Notes under the pieces: generated by a model
What the model was told of the DNA's origin: nothing
Database searches by the model: none
The model's input: the letters and a program-made list of their open reading frames with translations, nothing else
Assembly: GCF_021083305.1 (NCBI RefSeq)
Contig: NZ_JAJFAY010000002.1
Location: 310,001-374,000, forward strand
Reading direction: 5' to 3'
DNA: 64,000 bases
From: Haladaptatus sp. DYF46
Lineage (GTDB): Archaea; Halobacteriota; Halobacteria; Halobacteriales; Haladaptataceae
Position numbers and translations under genes: made by a program
In this document: positions 17,730 to 26,280 of the stretch, one piece after another
Layout: every line of letters starts with the position of its first letter
Position numbering within the stretch: position 1 is the first letter of the stretch

Positions 17730-19838
17730 TTACGAGAAATCGCGTTCGACATCGATCTCCGGCGTCCAGTACAGTTCGTCGTCGTAGACGACTGCCGTCT
17801 CCTCGAAGCCCAGATACCGTTGTAGTTCCTCGCCGGAGACGGTGAACGTCGGCAACCGGCCGCCGAGGAGGTAGGCCATCCGTTCGTTCTCGATGTAGGG
17901 AACGACGAACGAACCGACGGAATGGCGGTTCGTCGAGTACGTTCGGACTCCGAGTTCGTACTCGTCGTCCCCGAGCGATTCGACCATGAAAACCAGCGGC
18001 GCGCTCTCCGATTGGACGACTTGGACGCTGCCGTCGCCGACGGCGACGTACTGGTTTCCGACGAGTCGCCGTCGTTTCGCAATCGAGAGGGCCGAACGGA
18101 GTGGAAATCCTGCGTTGAGCAGTCTGGCTATGGTTCGGCCGATGACCGTCGCACCCGCGTTTCCGATTTCGCTGTAGGTGACGATGCCCCCGATGCTGCC
18201 CGCTTCGACGAGGCGCTTTCCGGGTACGTAGGAGCGGCATGCGTTCAGCAGGAACATATCGACGTTGACGTTCGTCGCGTCGTCGGGGTGGAGGAGGCCG
18301 TCGTGGCAGACGAACGCCTCGTTCTCGACGTGGCCGATGTAGTGGAAGAAGTCCGTCGGCTTGCGCAGACGGTCCCGGAGTTCCGCCGTCGAGCAGTCCT
18401 GATCGACCGTCACGTCGAACGGCAGGTCGTCGTCACCGTACAGCGTATCCCGATACTCCGCTCGCATCTTCGGGTCGTTGCAGACGACGGTGATTTGCGG
18501 GTCGGCCGCCGACCCGTCGCGGTCGACGCGGTGTTCGAATCCGGACTGGAGAAGCTTGTTACCGCTGACCGGTGCACCCGTGCCGAGCCACGCGTGTTCG
18601 AGTGTTTCCGTCTTCGGTGGAACGACGTACTCCTCGTTGGGAACGGGGTCCGACGGATATCGGCGGTCCACCCCCGTCGACCGGGTGAACGCCGCGATAT
18701 CCGTCGCTGACGTAACCGTCGTACTCCGCTCGCGATCCGTCGTCGCCACGTCGATTATCGGGAGGTCCCGGATGACGTACGGAAGTTCGGCCACGTTCTC
18801 CGGCTCTGCGGTCGTTTGCACCGAGAGTCGCCACGTGGGGAGCGCCCCCTCGAAAATCGAAAAGGGAACGTCGAGATACGCGTTCAAGCGGTCGGAAATC
18901 GACGCATCGTAGAGGGTTTCGAAGTCGAGGTCGACGAGCGATTCGACCGCCTGTCGCTCGTGTAACGCCATGCGATACAGGCCTTCGGTTCGGGTGACGC
19001 AGTCGAAAAACAGCGCCTGTTTGAGCACGCGTGCCACTTCCCCCTCGAAACCGCGCTCCGGGTGAGAAAGGGAGTGAGTCCCCTGATTCGTGACGATTCG
19101 GGGTGTGTCTCCGGGGACGACCGTCGCACCGAGGTAGTACGCGAGCGAGGCGACGGGAAAGATGGATTCGAACGCGGGCGGGACTTCGATGGTCACGCCC
19201 GTTTCGGGGGGCGACAGTTCGTCCGGGACGTGCAGTTCGTCGCCGAACTCGACCGTCGGGGGATGGCCGCGAAGGGTGGGAAACGACCGTTCGGGGCTGG
19301 TCGTCTTCAACGCCGAGCCGAACGAGGAGATCGCCGCCATCACGTCCTCCGGATCGGTCGTCGTCGTTACCGTCCCCGCCGGGCGGGTGTGAGCGGAGCG
19401 AGCGCCGATTTCGACGGCCGTTTCGTCGCCGAACGAGAGGGTGAGTTCGTCCTCCCCGACGTCGAAATCGAGCGAGGAATCCACTCGAAGGTACGTCTTG
19501 ACCGCCGTCGTCAGTTCGATGTAGTACTCGCCGGGCGGAATCGTGGCTTCCGTCTCGTGGTCGATGGTGACGAGAAGTTCGCCCGACGTGTCGCGGACGA
19601 AGGCCGACACCATGGACGGGAACTCGATTCTGTCGGTTCGAACGCGCGCCACGGCACCGACGGGTGCGTCGAACCCATCGACGGAAACCGGACGGGGATC
19701 CACGTTTCGGGACGTTCCGATGACGTACAGGCTCCGGTCGAGCGGGTCGATGATGGTCAGTCCCGGCCGATCCTCTCGGGGGCGAAAAAGCGGTTCCACG
19801 CTTCGGCCGACGGTGTCGGGAACGGGTACGTCACTCAT
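17730..19838 (-). CDS. CHAT-domain (caspase-like) protease
   Basis: A 702-residue soluble protein. Residues about 440-620 match the CHAT fold of the caspase superfamily: FFHYIGHVE with the candidate catalytic His503, then DMFLLNACRS with Cys534, then VEAGSIGGIVTYSEIGNAGA and an ARLLNAGFPLRSALSIAKRR helix. These are the expected order and spacing for a CHAT His-Cys dyad. Residues 1-430 are an acidic, beta-rich region I do not recognise, probably a sensor. CHAT enzymes cleave proteins and are often the effector of signalling or defence modules. Upstream, 12 bases away, is a HalOD1 protein, which suggests the pair works together. Confidence 0.85.
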   Translation of the reverse strand: MSDVPVPDTVGRSVEPLFRPREDRPGLTIIDPLDRSLYVIGTSRNVDPRPVSVDGFDAPVGAVARVRTDRIEFPSMVSAFVRDTSGELLVTIDHETEATIPPGEYYIELTTAVKTYLRVDSSLDFDVGEDELTLSFGDETAVEIGARSAHTRPAGTVTTTTDPEDVMAAISSFGSALKTTSPERSFPTLRGHPPTVEFGDELHVPDELSPPETGVTIEVPPAFESIFPVASLAYYLGATVVPGDTPRIVTNQGTHSLSHPERGFEGEVARVLKQALFFDCVTRTEGLYRMALHERQAVESLVDLDFETLYDASISDRLNAYLDVPFSIFEGALPTWRLSVQTTAEPENVAELPYVIRDLPIIDVATTDRERSTTVTSATDIAAFTRSTGVDRRYPSDPVPNEEYVVPPKTETLEHAWLGTGAPVSGNKLLQSGFEHRVDRDGSAADPQITVVCNDPKMRAEYRDTLYGDDDLPFDVTVDQDCSTAELRDRLRKPTDFFHYIGHVENEAFVCHDGLLHPDDATNVNVDMFLLNACRSYVPGKRLVEAGSIGGIVTYSEIGNAGATVIGRTIARLLNAGFPLRSALSIAKRRRLVGNQYVAVGDGSVQVVQSESAPLVFMVESLGDDEYELGVRTYSTNRHSVGSFVVPYIENERMAYLLGGRLPTFTVSGEELQRYLGFEETAVVYDDELYWTPEIDVERDFS

Positions 19839-19850
19839 GGTTTGTGAGTT

Positions 19851-20774
19851 TCAGAGGTCGAACCACTCGGTCGTGTGGTCCGTCTCGCGGAGATGCCAGC
19901 GTTGCTCCGGGCCGTTATCGCCCGCCCGAAGTTCGATTATCGCGTCGAATCGGTGTGCGATGGCGCGAACGTAGGATGAGTCCCGGTCGATGGGAAGGAC
20001 GTAATGACCCATGCCGGAAACCTCCTTGATGTGGTGGCAAAGGGTTTCGAGAAACGCGTCGACCTCGGCTTCGTCGTAGTTTTCCACCAACGGGCGGAGC
20101 GTGTCGAAGCAGAACCGAAGCTCCGCAGGTTCGAACCTGCCGCGCCCCGAATCGAGCCGCTCGATGGCGGCGGCGATTTCGTCGCGGAACGACTCGATGT
20201 CCCCGTCCACGTAGTGAACGGTCGGGTCGTTCCGCATCGCGGTGCCGTCGGCGGCGGAACGAGCGCCGGAGTGAAAGTCGACGATGTGGGCGTCCGACCC
20301 GGCCGAACCCGCCGAGGAGAGACGGTCGCGAACGGTGGAAATACTGCGGTCGTGGAGCGCAAAGAGCCGGGTCCGGTTACGGGTCGAGTCGCCGAGAAGC
20401 GGGATGCTGGCGGCGTCCACGACGGAGTCGGGGACGGACCCGACGAGGAGGAGGTTGCCGCCGAGTTGTTTGATCCGCGCGAGGCCGGGTTGGACGGTTA
20501 TCATCCCGTCACCGCGGACGGTCACGTGGTGGCCGTAGAGCGAAAACGAGAGTCGACCCCCGCGCCGTGGAGTGCCGTCGTCGCGCGAGTTGAACAGTTT
20601 ATCGAGGGCTTCGGGGTCGATGACGTCGTAGAGTTGTTCGGGGATGTCCGCCGGTTCGACACCCGCCACGTCCGCGACAGCCACCGTCACCGTCGTACTG
20701 AGTGACTGGGGGCTGGAGAGGTCGTGTTGCACGCGGTGAACGTCGCGCGTGTCAGGGGAACCATCCTCATTCAT
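19851..20774 (-). CDS. HalOD1-domain protein with a C-terminal RecA-like (DUF7504-type) region
   Basis: A 307-residue protein. Residues about 10-95 resemble the HalOD1 output domain of haloarchaeal signalling proteins (LSTTVTVAVADVAGVEP, LYDVIDPEALDKLF, VTVRGDG). Residues about 100-300 (NLLLVGSVPDSVVD, AHIVDFHSG, ELRFCFDTLRPLVENY) resemble the RecA-like DUF7504 region that accompanies HalOD1 elsewhere; no Walker A lysine is seen. The family names are from memory. The ATG at 20774 precedes the CHAT gene with 12 bases between genes, so they form one operon. Probably the signal-input partner of the CHAT protease. Confidence 0.75.
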   Translation of the reverse strand: MNEDGSPDTRDVHRVQHDLSSPQSLSTTVTVAVADVAGVEPADIPEQLYDVIDPEALDKLFNSRDDGTPRRGGRLSFSLYGHHVTVRGDGMITVQPGLARIKQLGGNLLLVGSVPDSVVDAASIPLLGDSTRNRTRLFALHDRSISTVRDRLSSAGSAGSDAHIVDFHSGARSAADGTAMRNDPTVHYVDGDIESFRDEIAAAIERLDSGRGRFEPAELRFCFDTLRPLVENYDEAEVDAFLETLCHHIKEVSGMGHYVLPIDRDSSYVRAIAHRFDAIIELRAGDNGPEQRWHLRETDHTTEWFDL

Positions 20775-20901
20775 ATACTTTTTAAGTTTCTGTGAGCGAG
20801 AGTGAAAAACCCATAGTCATTTATCTGACATTGGGGTCGAGCGTGCGGTATTTAGTTGGCTCCCGCGCTTGATTAGCGAACCACGAAATCGCCATCGATA
20901 T

Positions 20902-21885
20902 TCACCCTACCCATTCATATGCGCGGGAGAACATCCACGGAACGCCGATGAGCAGGCATCCGAGACAAACCACGAGGAGAGCCAAAATCTCTCCGACGGA
21001 CCAGCCCACGGACCCACCACCACCGCCGCTCGGTGGAGCGAGGTTTCCGGCGCTCTCCGACGTGTTCGAACTCGCCGTCGAACCGTTCGGGGCGGAGACC
21101 ACGTTCGTCGTCCCGTCCTCGGTTGTCGTCCTCGTCGGCGTCGTTTCGCGTGCGGTGTCGGTCGTCACGGTGGTCGTTTCCGTCGATGACTCCGACGCCG
21201 TGGAGGAATCCGTTTCGGTCGATACACGGGTCGTCTCCGTCGTGGTGCTCGCTGGCGTCGCGGTGGTCGTCGATGCACGGGTCGTTCGCGTTGCTGTCGT
21301 GGACTGCGTGGTAGATGGTTGCGTTGTGGTAGATGGCGGTGTGGTGGGCGGCGTTGTCGTGGTAGATGGCGGTGGCGTGGTAGACGTCGAGGTCGCGGTC
21401 GTCGTGGATGTAGAAGTCGTCGTAGAAGTCGGAGGAACGGTCGTTGTCGGCGGCGGGGTTGTCGTGGTCGTTGTAGTCGTCGTTGCGGTCGTTGTGGTTG
21501 GCGTAGGGGTTGTGGTTGGCGTAGTGGTTGTAATGGTCGTGGTTGTCGTCGTCGGCTGAGTCGTCGTTGTGATCGTTCCAGTCGTCGTGGTCTCGGTGGT
21601 CGTCCCAGTCGTCGTAGTCCCGGCGGTCGTTGTCGTAGTCGTTCCCGCCGTAGTCGTTCCAGTTGTGGTCGTCCCGGTCGTCGTGGTCGAGAGCGTCGTG
21701 TCGGTAACGGTCGTGTTGGTCGTGTTCGTACTGGTCGCAGTCGAGTTCGTCGTCGGCGCGAGTGCGAGCGCCGAATCGCCGCCGCTCCCGGTTAGAGGTG
21801 TAGCGTTCCCGACGACGAGGAGCCCTGCGATGAGTAAAAGGGAGAGTACACGGGGCACCGACGTTCGCGTCTGAACCGAAACCAT
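20902..21885 (-). CDS. Mucin-like Thr-rich surface protein
   Basis: A 327-residue protein with an N-terminal signal peptide or anchor (VLSLLLIAGLLVVGNA), about 200 residues of almost pure Thr with Ser, Pro and Ala, and a C-terminal hydrophobic helix (EILALLVVCLGCLLIGVPW) with a short tail. Such regions are heavily O-glycosylated stalks on archaeal surfaces. It is encoded upstream of HalOD1 and CHAT on the same strand, 127 bases from the former. The coding repeat (mostly ACGAC and CAACC type triplets) is low complexity, so its length may vary between strains. The membrane anchoring is seen; glycosylation is inference. Confidence 0.75.
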   Translation of the reverse strand: MVSVQTRTSVPRVLSLLLIAGLLVVGNATPLTGSGGDSALALAPTTNSTATSTNTTNTTVTDTTLSTTTTGTTTTGTTTAGTTTTTTAGTTTTGTTTETTTTGTITTTTQPTTTTTTITTTTPTTTPTPTTTTATTTTTTTTTPPPTTTVPPTSTTTSTSTTTATSTSTTPPPSTTTTPPTTPPSTTTQPSTTQSTTATRTTRASTTTATPASTTTETTRVSTETDSSTASESSTETTTVTTDTARETTPTRTTTEDGTTNVVSAPNGSTASSNTSESAGNLAPPSGGGGGSVGWSVGEILALLVVCLGCLLIGVPWMFSRAYEWVG

Positions 21886-22250
21886 GGGTCGATATTCATC
21901 GATTTTCAGTACCGGGTGATTATTGTTACGATTATTCGGAACAAAGGTAAATATCGTTCAATAATTTTGTCTGATTGGTTTTATTTGTGTGGAATTTATG
22001 GGCGGACCTTGAAATAGTCAATAATTATAGATGAAGACAGGTCTACGTATTCGACAGACGTGATAGCATTTCTCATTCCGGTATCGTCTATCTTCATTTG
22101 ATACAACAAGTTAAGAATCCGATTGTTTTGGAGGGTTCGGGGGATGGGATTCGAACAACGCCCGAGAACCTGCGCGAAGCGCAGAACCTCGGTCTAATTC
22201 GAACCCATCCGGTCGATTCGCACGGCGCGACGGACTGTCGCGCCGACTCA
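21886..22250. other. A+T-rich intergenic region between tRNA-Leu and the mucin-like gene
   Basis: About 21900-22110 is clearly A+T-rich compared with the rest of the window and carries no gene. It probably holds the promoter of the mucin-like gene. The part nearest the tRNA (22141-22210) contains a degenerate copy of the tRNA T-arm and a palindrome, described separately. Confidence 0.6.
22141..22210. repeat. tRNA-T-arm-like palindromic element next to tRNA-Leu
   Basis: GGGATGGGATTCGAAC at 22141-22156 is identical to 16 bases of the tRNA-Leu 3' part (22256-22271). It forms an imperfect inverted repeat with TTCGAACCCATCC (22198-22210) and encloses a perfect CTGCGC-GAA-GCGCAG hairpin at 22170-22184. 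It may be a degenerate attachment site or a tRNA-derived repeat. Confidence 0.6.
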
Positions 22251-22335
22251 TGCGAGGGATGGGATTCGAACCCATGGACGTCTACACGAGCGGGTCTTAA
22301 GCCCGCCGCCGTTGGCCTAGCTTGGCAACCCTCGC
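22251..22335 (-). tRNA. tRNA-Leu (UAA)
   Basis: Read on the minus strand, GCGAGGG at 22335-22329 pairs with CCCTCGC just before the discriminator A at 22251. The anticodon stem GCGGG/CCCGC encloses CTTAAGA, giving anticodon TAA (Leu). The T-arm is GGTTCGAATCC. The length of 85 bases with a long variable arm fits a leucine tRNA. CCA is not encoded. The acceptor ends face the mucin/CHAT genes. Confidence 0.95.
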
Positions 22336-22423
22336 GCGTCAGTCGATTGCCGCTTCCCCTGCAAGTGGGTTTCGGTTGGGGGTGGCCTCCCCGTTTATAC
22401 GGCTTCGAACCGAATTCACGACC

Positions 22424-22831
22424 ATGCTTGCCCTCTCGCGCGAAGCGTACGACACGCTCATCAGTCGCGCGCGCCGAGGTCGCCCCGACGAAATCTGCGG
22501 CATCCTCGCCGGAACCCGCGGCGACCACACGGCCGTCGAGGAGGTGTTTCACGCGGAGAACGTCGCGACGGACACGCGAACGAACTACGAGATCGACCCG
22601 GAGGAGCAACTCGCGGTCATGGACCGAATCGAGGAAGACGGCCGTGAAGTCATCGGCTTCTATCACTCCCATCCGATCGGGCCGGACGAACCCAGCGAAA
22701 CCGACGCCGCGGACGCGACGTGGGACGGATACTCGTACGTAATTGTCTCGCTGAACGGGTCACACCCGTTCGTCGGGTCGTGGCGCTGGACCGGAGAGCG
22801 ATTCGAATCGGAAGTGGTGCATCTGGAGTAG
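22424..22831 (+). CDS. JAMM/MPN+ metalloprotease (desampylase-like)
   Basis: A 135-residue single JAMM domain. The catalytic Glu is in PDEICGILAG (E23) and the zinc motif HSHPIGPDEPSETD gives H81-x-H83-x7-S91-xx-D94, an exact JAMM signature. Length and layout match the haloarchaeal desampylase HvJAMM1, which removes ubiquitin-like SAMP proteins from their targets. The ATG at 22424 is preferred because the upstream in-frame stretch overlaps the tRNA. It sits next to tRNA-Leu and upstream of the NlpC/P60 gene on the same strand, 110 bases away. Confidence 0.88.
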   Translation: MLALSREAYDTLISRARRGRPDEICGILAGTRGDHTAVEEVFHAENVATDTRTNYEIDPEEQLAVMDRIEEDGREVIGFYHSHPIGPDEPSETDAADATWDGYSYVIVSLNGSHPFVGSWRWTGERFESEVVHLE

Positions 22832-22941
22832 ATGACGAGTATTCGACGAGACCCGGACGGCAATCCGGGACCGACCGAGTTCGACCCGAACGGTAGCCAA
22901 CTAGGGTGTGGATTTTTCACGTCGCTTCGAACACAGGGGAC

Positions 22942-23931
22942 ATGGACGAAACGGAACCCATCGGCGGGACCGAACCAATGGACCCGACCCATCGCGCGAA
23001 ACTAGCGCTACAGCGCTGTGAGACGAGACACGCACCCGATTTTCGGGTGACCGTCTTCGACGTGACTCCCGAGTCGAACGGCGACGGGATCGAACTCCGC
23101 GGGACGGTTTCCACGCCGCGTCTCGAACGGAAAGCGCGCGAGGAAGTCGCCCGCGCGACGGGACGAACGACGACCGGCGAACTCACCGTTCTCGAAACGC
23201 TCCGAACGGACGGGACCGTCACGCGGTCCGTCGTCCCGGTTCTGGGGGACGCGGACGACGACGCGGAGCAGGTGACGCAGGTCCTGTACGGCGCGCGAGT
23301 CGGTGTCTTCGACCACGACGGCGACTGGACGCGGGTGCTGACGCCCGACGGCTATCTCGGCTGGGTCGCTGAAAGCGCACTCGGCGAAGTGGCGATCGAA
23401 GGGATGAACGCCGTCGTCGCTCGCGATACGACGACAGCGGGAGACGAGACGGTGTACGCTGGAACTCCCTGCCGAATCGACGACGAAAGCGAAGCAACGG
23501 CGGTCCTCCGGACCGGCGAAGAAGTCCCGTCGGACGAGGCGGTCCAGCGGCCACCCGGGAACCCCACCGTGGAAGACGTCGTCGAAGTCGCACGGACGTT
23601 CCTCGGGACGGAGTACGAATGGGGCGGCATGACGAGCGAGGGAATCGACTGTTCGGGATTGGCGTGGATTTCCTACCGGGTCAACGGACTCGTCCTTCCG
23701 CGCGACGCGGATCAACAGCGGGTCATGGGCGAATCGGTCGAACGCGACGAACTCCGTCCGGGCGACTTGCTCTTCTTTCCCGGTCACGTCGCCGTTAGCC
23801 TCGGCGGCGACGAGTACGTCCACGCCTACGGCAGTGCTGAAGCCGTCGTCATCAACAGTCTCGACCCCGAGAGCGACGCGTACATCGCCGATTTGGACGA
23901 GACGTTCGAACTCGCACGACGCCTCATCTGA
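22942..23931 (+). CDS. SH3b-NlpC/P60 endopeptidase (YkfC-like)
   Basis: A 329-residue protein with a poorly recognised N-terminal part (1-105), a bacterial SH3-like domain (about 108-145, VLYGARVGVFDHDGDWTRV) and an NlpC/P60 cysteine peptidase domain (205-329). The catalytic Cys is in GIDCSGL (C237), the His in FPGHVAV (H282), with HAYG following. The order SH3 then NlpC/P60 is that of bacterial YkfC, which cuts L-Ala-gamma-D-Glu bonds of murein peptides. No signal peptide is seen, so it acts inside the cell, as YkfC does. It overlaps the convergent beta-lactamase-like gene by 8 bases. Confidence 0.88.
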   Translation: MDETEPIGGTEPMDPTHRAKLALQRCETRHAPDFRVTVFDVTPESNGDGIELRGTVSTPRLERKAREEVARATGRTTTGELTVLETLRTDGTVTRSVVPVLGDADDDAEQVTQVLYGARVGVFDHDGDWTRVLTPDGYLGWVAESALGEVAIEGMNAVVARDTTTAGDETVYAGTPCRIDDESEATAVLRTGEEVPSDEAVQRPPGNPTVEDVVEVARTFLGTEYEWGGMTSEGIDCSGLAWISYRVNGLVLPRDADQQRVMGESVERDELRPGDLLFFPGHVAVSLGGDEYVHAYGSAEAVVINSLDPESDAYIADLDETFELARRLI

Positions 23932-24817
23932 GCCACGAGAACACCGCGTCGCCGATTTCGGCGACGGCGTCCGCCGCGTCGGCACCCGTGTCGGAAGTTC
24001 CTCCCTCCGTTTCCGACTCCGCACCGCCAACCTCATCGATGAAGACGGAGAAGACGAGCGGTCGGTCCCGAGTCGGGACCGACAGGAATCCGGCATCGAG
24101 CGCCGCGGTCGGAAGACGTCCGGTTTTGTGCGCGACGTCGGTTTCGTAGGGGAGATAGCGCGGCACCATCGATGTGTCATTCTGTTCGGCGAGCGGAACG
24201 GTCATCCGTTCGTAGGCGGCGGGAGAGAGCGTCCTTTCGCACACGAGGTCCGCGAAGAACCGCGCACAATCGAGGGGAGTCGTCGCGTTCGTCGGTTCAC
24301 CTGCGGGGACGTGTACGTCGGACCCCTCGAACTCCGTCTCTTCGAGCGTCGTCATCATCTTTCGCGCGAGGCGGGTCCGGTCCATGCCAAGGCGGGCCGC
24401 GGCATCGTTCACCGCCGCCATTCCGAGACGGTCGATGAGCTGGTTCGTCGCGGCGTTGTCGCTCACCGAGATCATCGCCCGTGCGAGGTCCTCGACCGTC
24501 GGCGTGGCGTCGAGGAGGTGTAACAACCCGCTTCCGCCGACGCGGTTTTCGGGTGAGAGCGGACAGGGCCGGTCGAGTTCCGCGAGTCGGTCCTCGGTAT
24601 CGTACCGCTCGTAGAGGGCGTAGAGGACGGGGAGTTTGACGGTGCTCGCGCTCTGAAAGACGCGCGTTTCGGCGCGGGAACAGACGACGTCGAACTCGTC
24701 CGGGCCGGACGGAAACCCGAGAAAGACGCCGAGGTGACCGTCGAGGGTCTCGCCGTACTCGGCGATGACGGCCGACAGTTCGTCGCGCGTGTCGATGGCT
24801 GGTGTCTCAGGGCGCAT
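23924..24817 (-). CDS. Class A beta-lactamase-like serine hydrolase
   Basis: A 297-residue protein of the penicillin-binding/beta-lactamase fold. The three motifs are present: S58-T-V-K61, S119-D-N121 and K231-T-G233 (in AHKTGRLP). The omega-loop ExxLN expected of true class A enzymes is not clear: the equivalent segment reads EFEGSDVHVPAGEPTNATTP, so it may be an esterase or DD-peptidase rather than a lactamase. No signal peptide. Divergent from the decarboxylase gene, with a shared 170-base promoter region. An enzyme that acts on D-Ala peptides would suit the surrounding cluster. Confidence 0.88.
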   Translation of the reverse strand: MRPETPAIDTRDELSAVIAEYGETLDGHLGVFLGFPSGPDEFDVVCSRAETRVFQSASTVKLPVLYALYERYDTEDRLAELDRPCPLSPENRVGGSGLLHLLDATPTVEDLARAMISVSDNAATNQLIDRLGMAAVNDAAARLGMDRTRLARKMMTTLEETEFEGSDVHVPAGEPTNATTPLDCARFFADLVCERTLSPAAYERMTVPLAEQNDTSMVPRYLPYETDVAHKTGRLPTAALDAGFLSVPTRDRPLVFSVFIDEVGGAESETEGGTSDTGADAADAVAEIGDAVFSWLR

Positions 24818-24984
24818 CAGTCATCGACTCCGGTTTCGTGGCCATGGCGACACACTGGTTCCTCGTTCCTACAAATAGTTTCGCGTCGGGGACGCTTCGG
24901 CGGCGGTAGACGGGAAACCGGGGATCGATTTCGACCTAGCATGGGAGGGTCAACCGTTATCGGCCCTTTGTGGGAAGTTCGGAC

Positions 24985-26265
24985 ATGGAACTCAGGGACC
25001 GGAAAGAGCGATTGCGCAGACACGCCGACGACCTCGTGTCGTCGTTCGGGTCGCCGCTGTACGTCTTTTTCGAGGAGGATCTGCGCACGAACTACGGGAC
25101 GCTGCGGAGCGTGTTGGACGAACACTACCCCGACTCCGAGGTTCACTTCGCCGTGAAGGCGAACTACAACCTCGGCATCCTCTCGGTGCTTCGGGACGCG
25201 GGGTGCAAGGCGGAAGCCTACGCTCGCTGCGAACTGACCGCCACGCAACGCGCCGGGTTCGAGGCCGAGGACGTGCTTCTCACCGGGATGAACCGAGCGC
25301 CCGAGGACATCGAACGGGCGCTTGACTGGGGCGTTTCCCACCTCCTCGTGGACAACGCGACGGAGTTGGAGAAGATAATCGTGGCCGCGGAGGCGACCGG
25401 AACCGTTCCCGACGTGTTGATTCGCGGCAACCCCGCGATGGAAGTGCCGACTCACCCGGAGGTAGCGACGGCGACCCGCGAAAGCAAGTTCGGCCTCGAT
25501 ATCGAGAGCGGGCGGGCAATGGCGGTCGCGCGGCAGGCCGCCGAATCCGACGCCGTCTCGCTCGCCGGCGTCCAGTTGCACGTCGGCAGCCAGATTCGCG
25601 GCGTCGAACCCTACGGCGTCGCGGCCCGCGAAATGCTCGGCTTCGCGGCGGCCGTGCGGGACGAACTCGGCGTCGAAATCGAGGTCCTCGACCTCGGCGG
25701 CGGGTTCCCCGTCCCCTACGACGAGGCGGTCCCGGACACGGAAACTATCGTTGCGCACATGGCCGAGACGGTCCGGGAAACGTGTGCGGAGTACGACCTC
25801 GACGAACCGCGCCTGTTCGTCGAACCGGGACGGCGTCTCGTCGGCAACGCCGGGACCTTTCTGGGAACGGTCGGTGTCATCAAGGAGACGCCATACGCCG
25901 ATTTCGCCGTGCTCGATGGGGGCACGAACGCGGTGTCGTCCTACTGGCCGTACCCCGTCTACGCGGTGAAGGACCGCGAACGGACGCGGACGTACCACGT
26001 CGCGGGACCGCTCTGTTACACCGGCGACGTGGTGAGCGAGGACGTTCCGCTTCCCGAACTCGGACCCGGCGACGTGGTCGCGGTGGACCGCATCGGCGCG
26101 TACTCGCTCGGCAGTGCGAGTCACACGAACGCCGAACCGAAACCGCCGGTCGTGCTGGTTCGAAGCGACGGCGCGTACGACCTCATTAGAGCGCGCGAGT
26201 CGTGCGACGACGTGCTCGGCAAGGACATCGTTCCCGAATCGTTGAACGACCCGTCGCACCCGTGA
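24985..26265 (+). CDS. Diaminopimelate-decarboxylase-like PLP enzyme
   Basis: A 426-residue fold-type III PLP decarboxylase of the DAP/Orn/Arg group. The PLP lysine is K58 in VHFAVKANYN, with HVGSQI, DLGGGFPVPY, EPGRRLVGNAG, GPLCYTGD (the active-site Cys region) and GAYSLGSASHTN. DapDC members convert meso-diaminopimelate to L-lysine. No other lysine-biosynthesis gene is near; instead it sits among murein-peptide genes, so here it may turn scavenged DAP into lysine. The ATG at 24985 is preferred to a GTG at 24970. Substrate specificity cannot be proved by eye. Confidence 0.82.
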   Translation: MELRDRKERLRRHADDLVSSFGSPLYVFFEEDLRTNYGTLRSVLDEHYPDSEVHFAVKANYNLGILSVLRDAGCKAEAYARCELTATQRAGFEAEDVLLTGMNRAPEDIERALDWGVSHLLVDNATELEKIIVAAEATGTVPDVLIRGNPAMEVPTHPEVATATRESKFGLDIESGRAMAVARQAAESDAVSLAGVQLHVGSQIRGVEPYGVAAREMLGFAAAVRDELGVEIEVLDLGGGFPVPYDEAVPDTETIVAHMAETVRETCAEYDLDEPRLFVEPGRRLVGNAGTFLGTVGVIKETPYADFAVLDGGTNAVSSYWPYPVYAVKDRERTRTYHVAGPLCYTGDVVSEDVPLPELGPGDVVAVDRIGAYSLGSASHTNAEPKPPVVLVRSDGAYDLIRARESCDDVLGKDIVPESLNDPSHP

Positions 26266-26280
26266 GATGTGCTGGGAGAA

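Noticed and set aside
20948..21559. 203-residue Val-rich reading frame opposite the mucin-like gene
   Set aside because: It is the antisense of a Thr-codon repeat and has no start context or family match.
24985..26265. Treating the decarboxylase as ordinary lysine biosynthesis
   Set aside because: Not ruled out, but the lack of other dap genes and the neighbouring murein-peptide genes make scavenging at least as likely; kept as a finding rather than a firm call.
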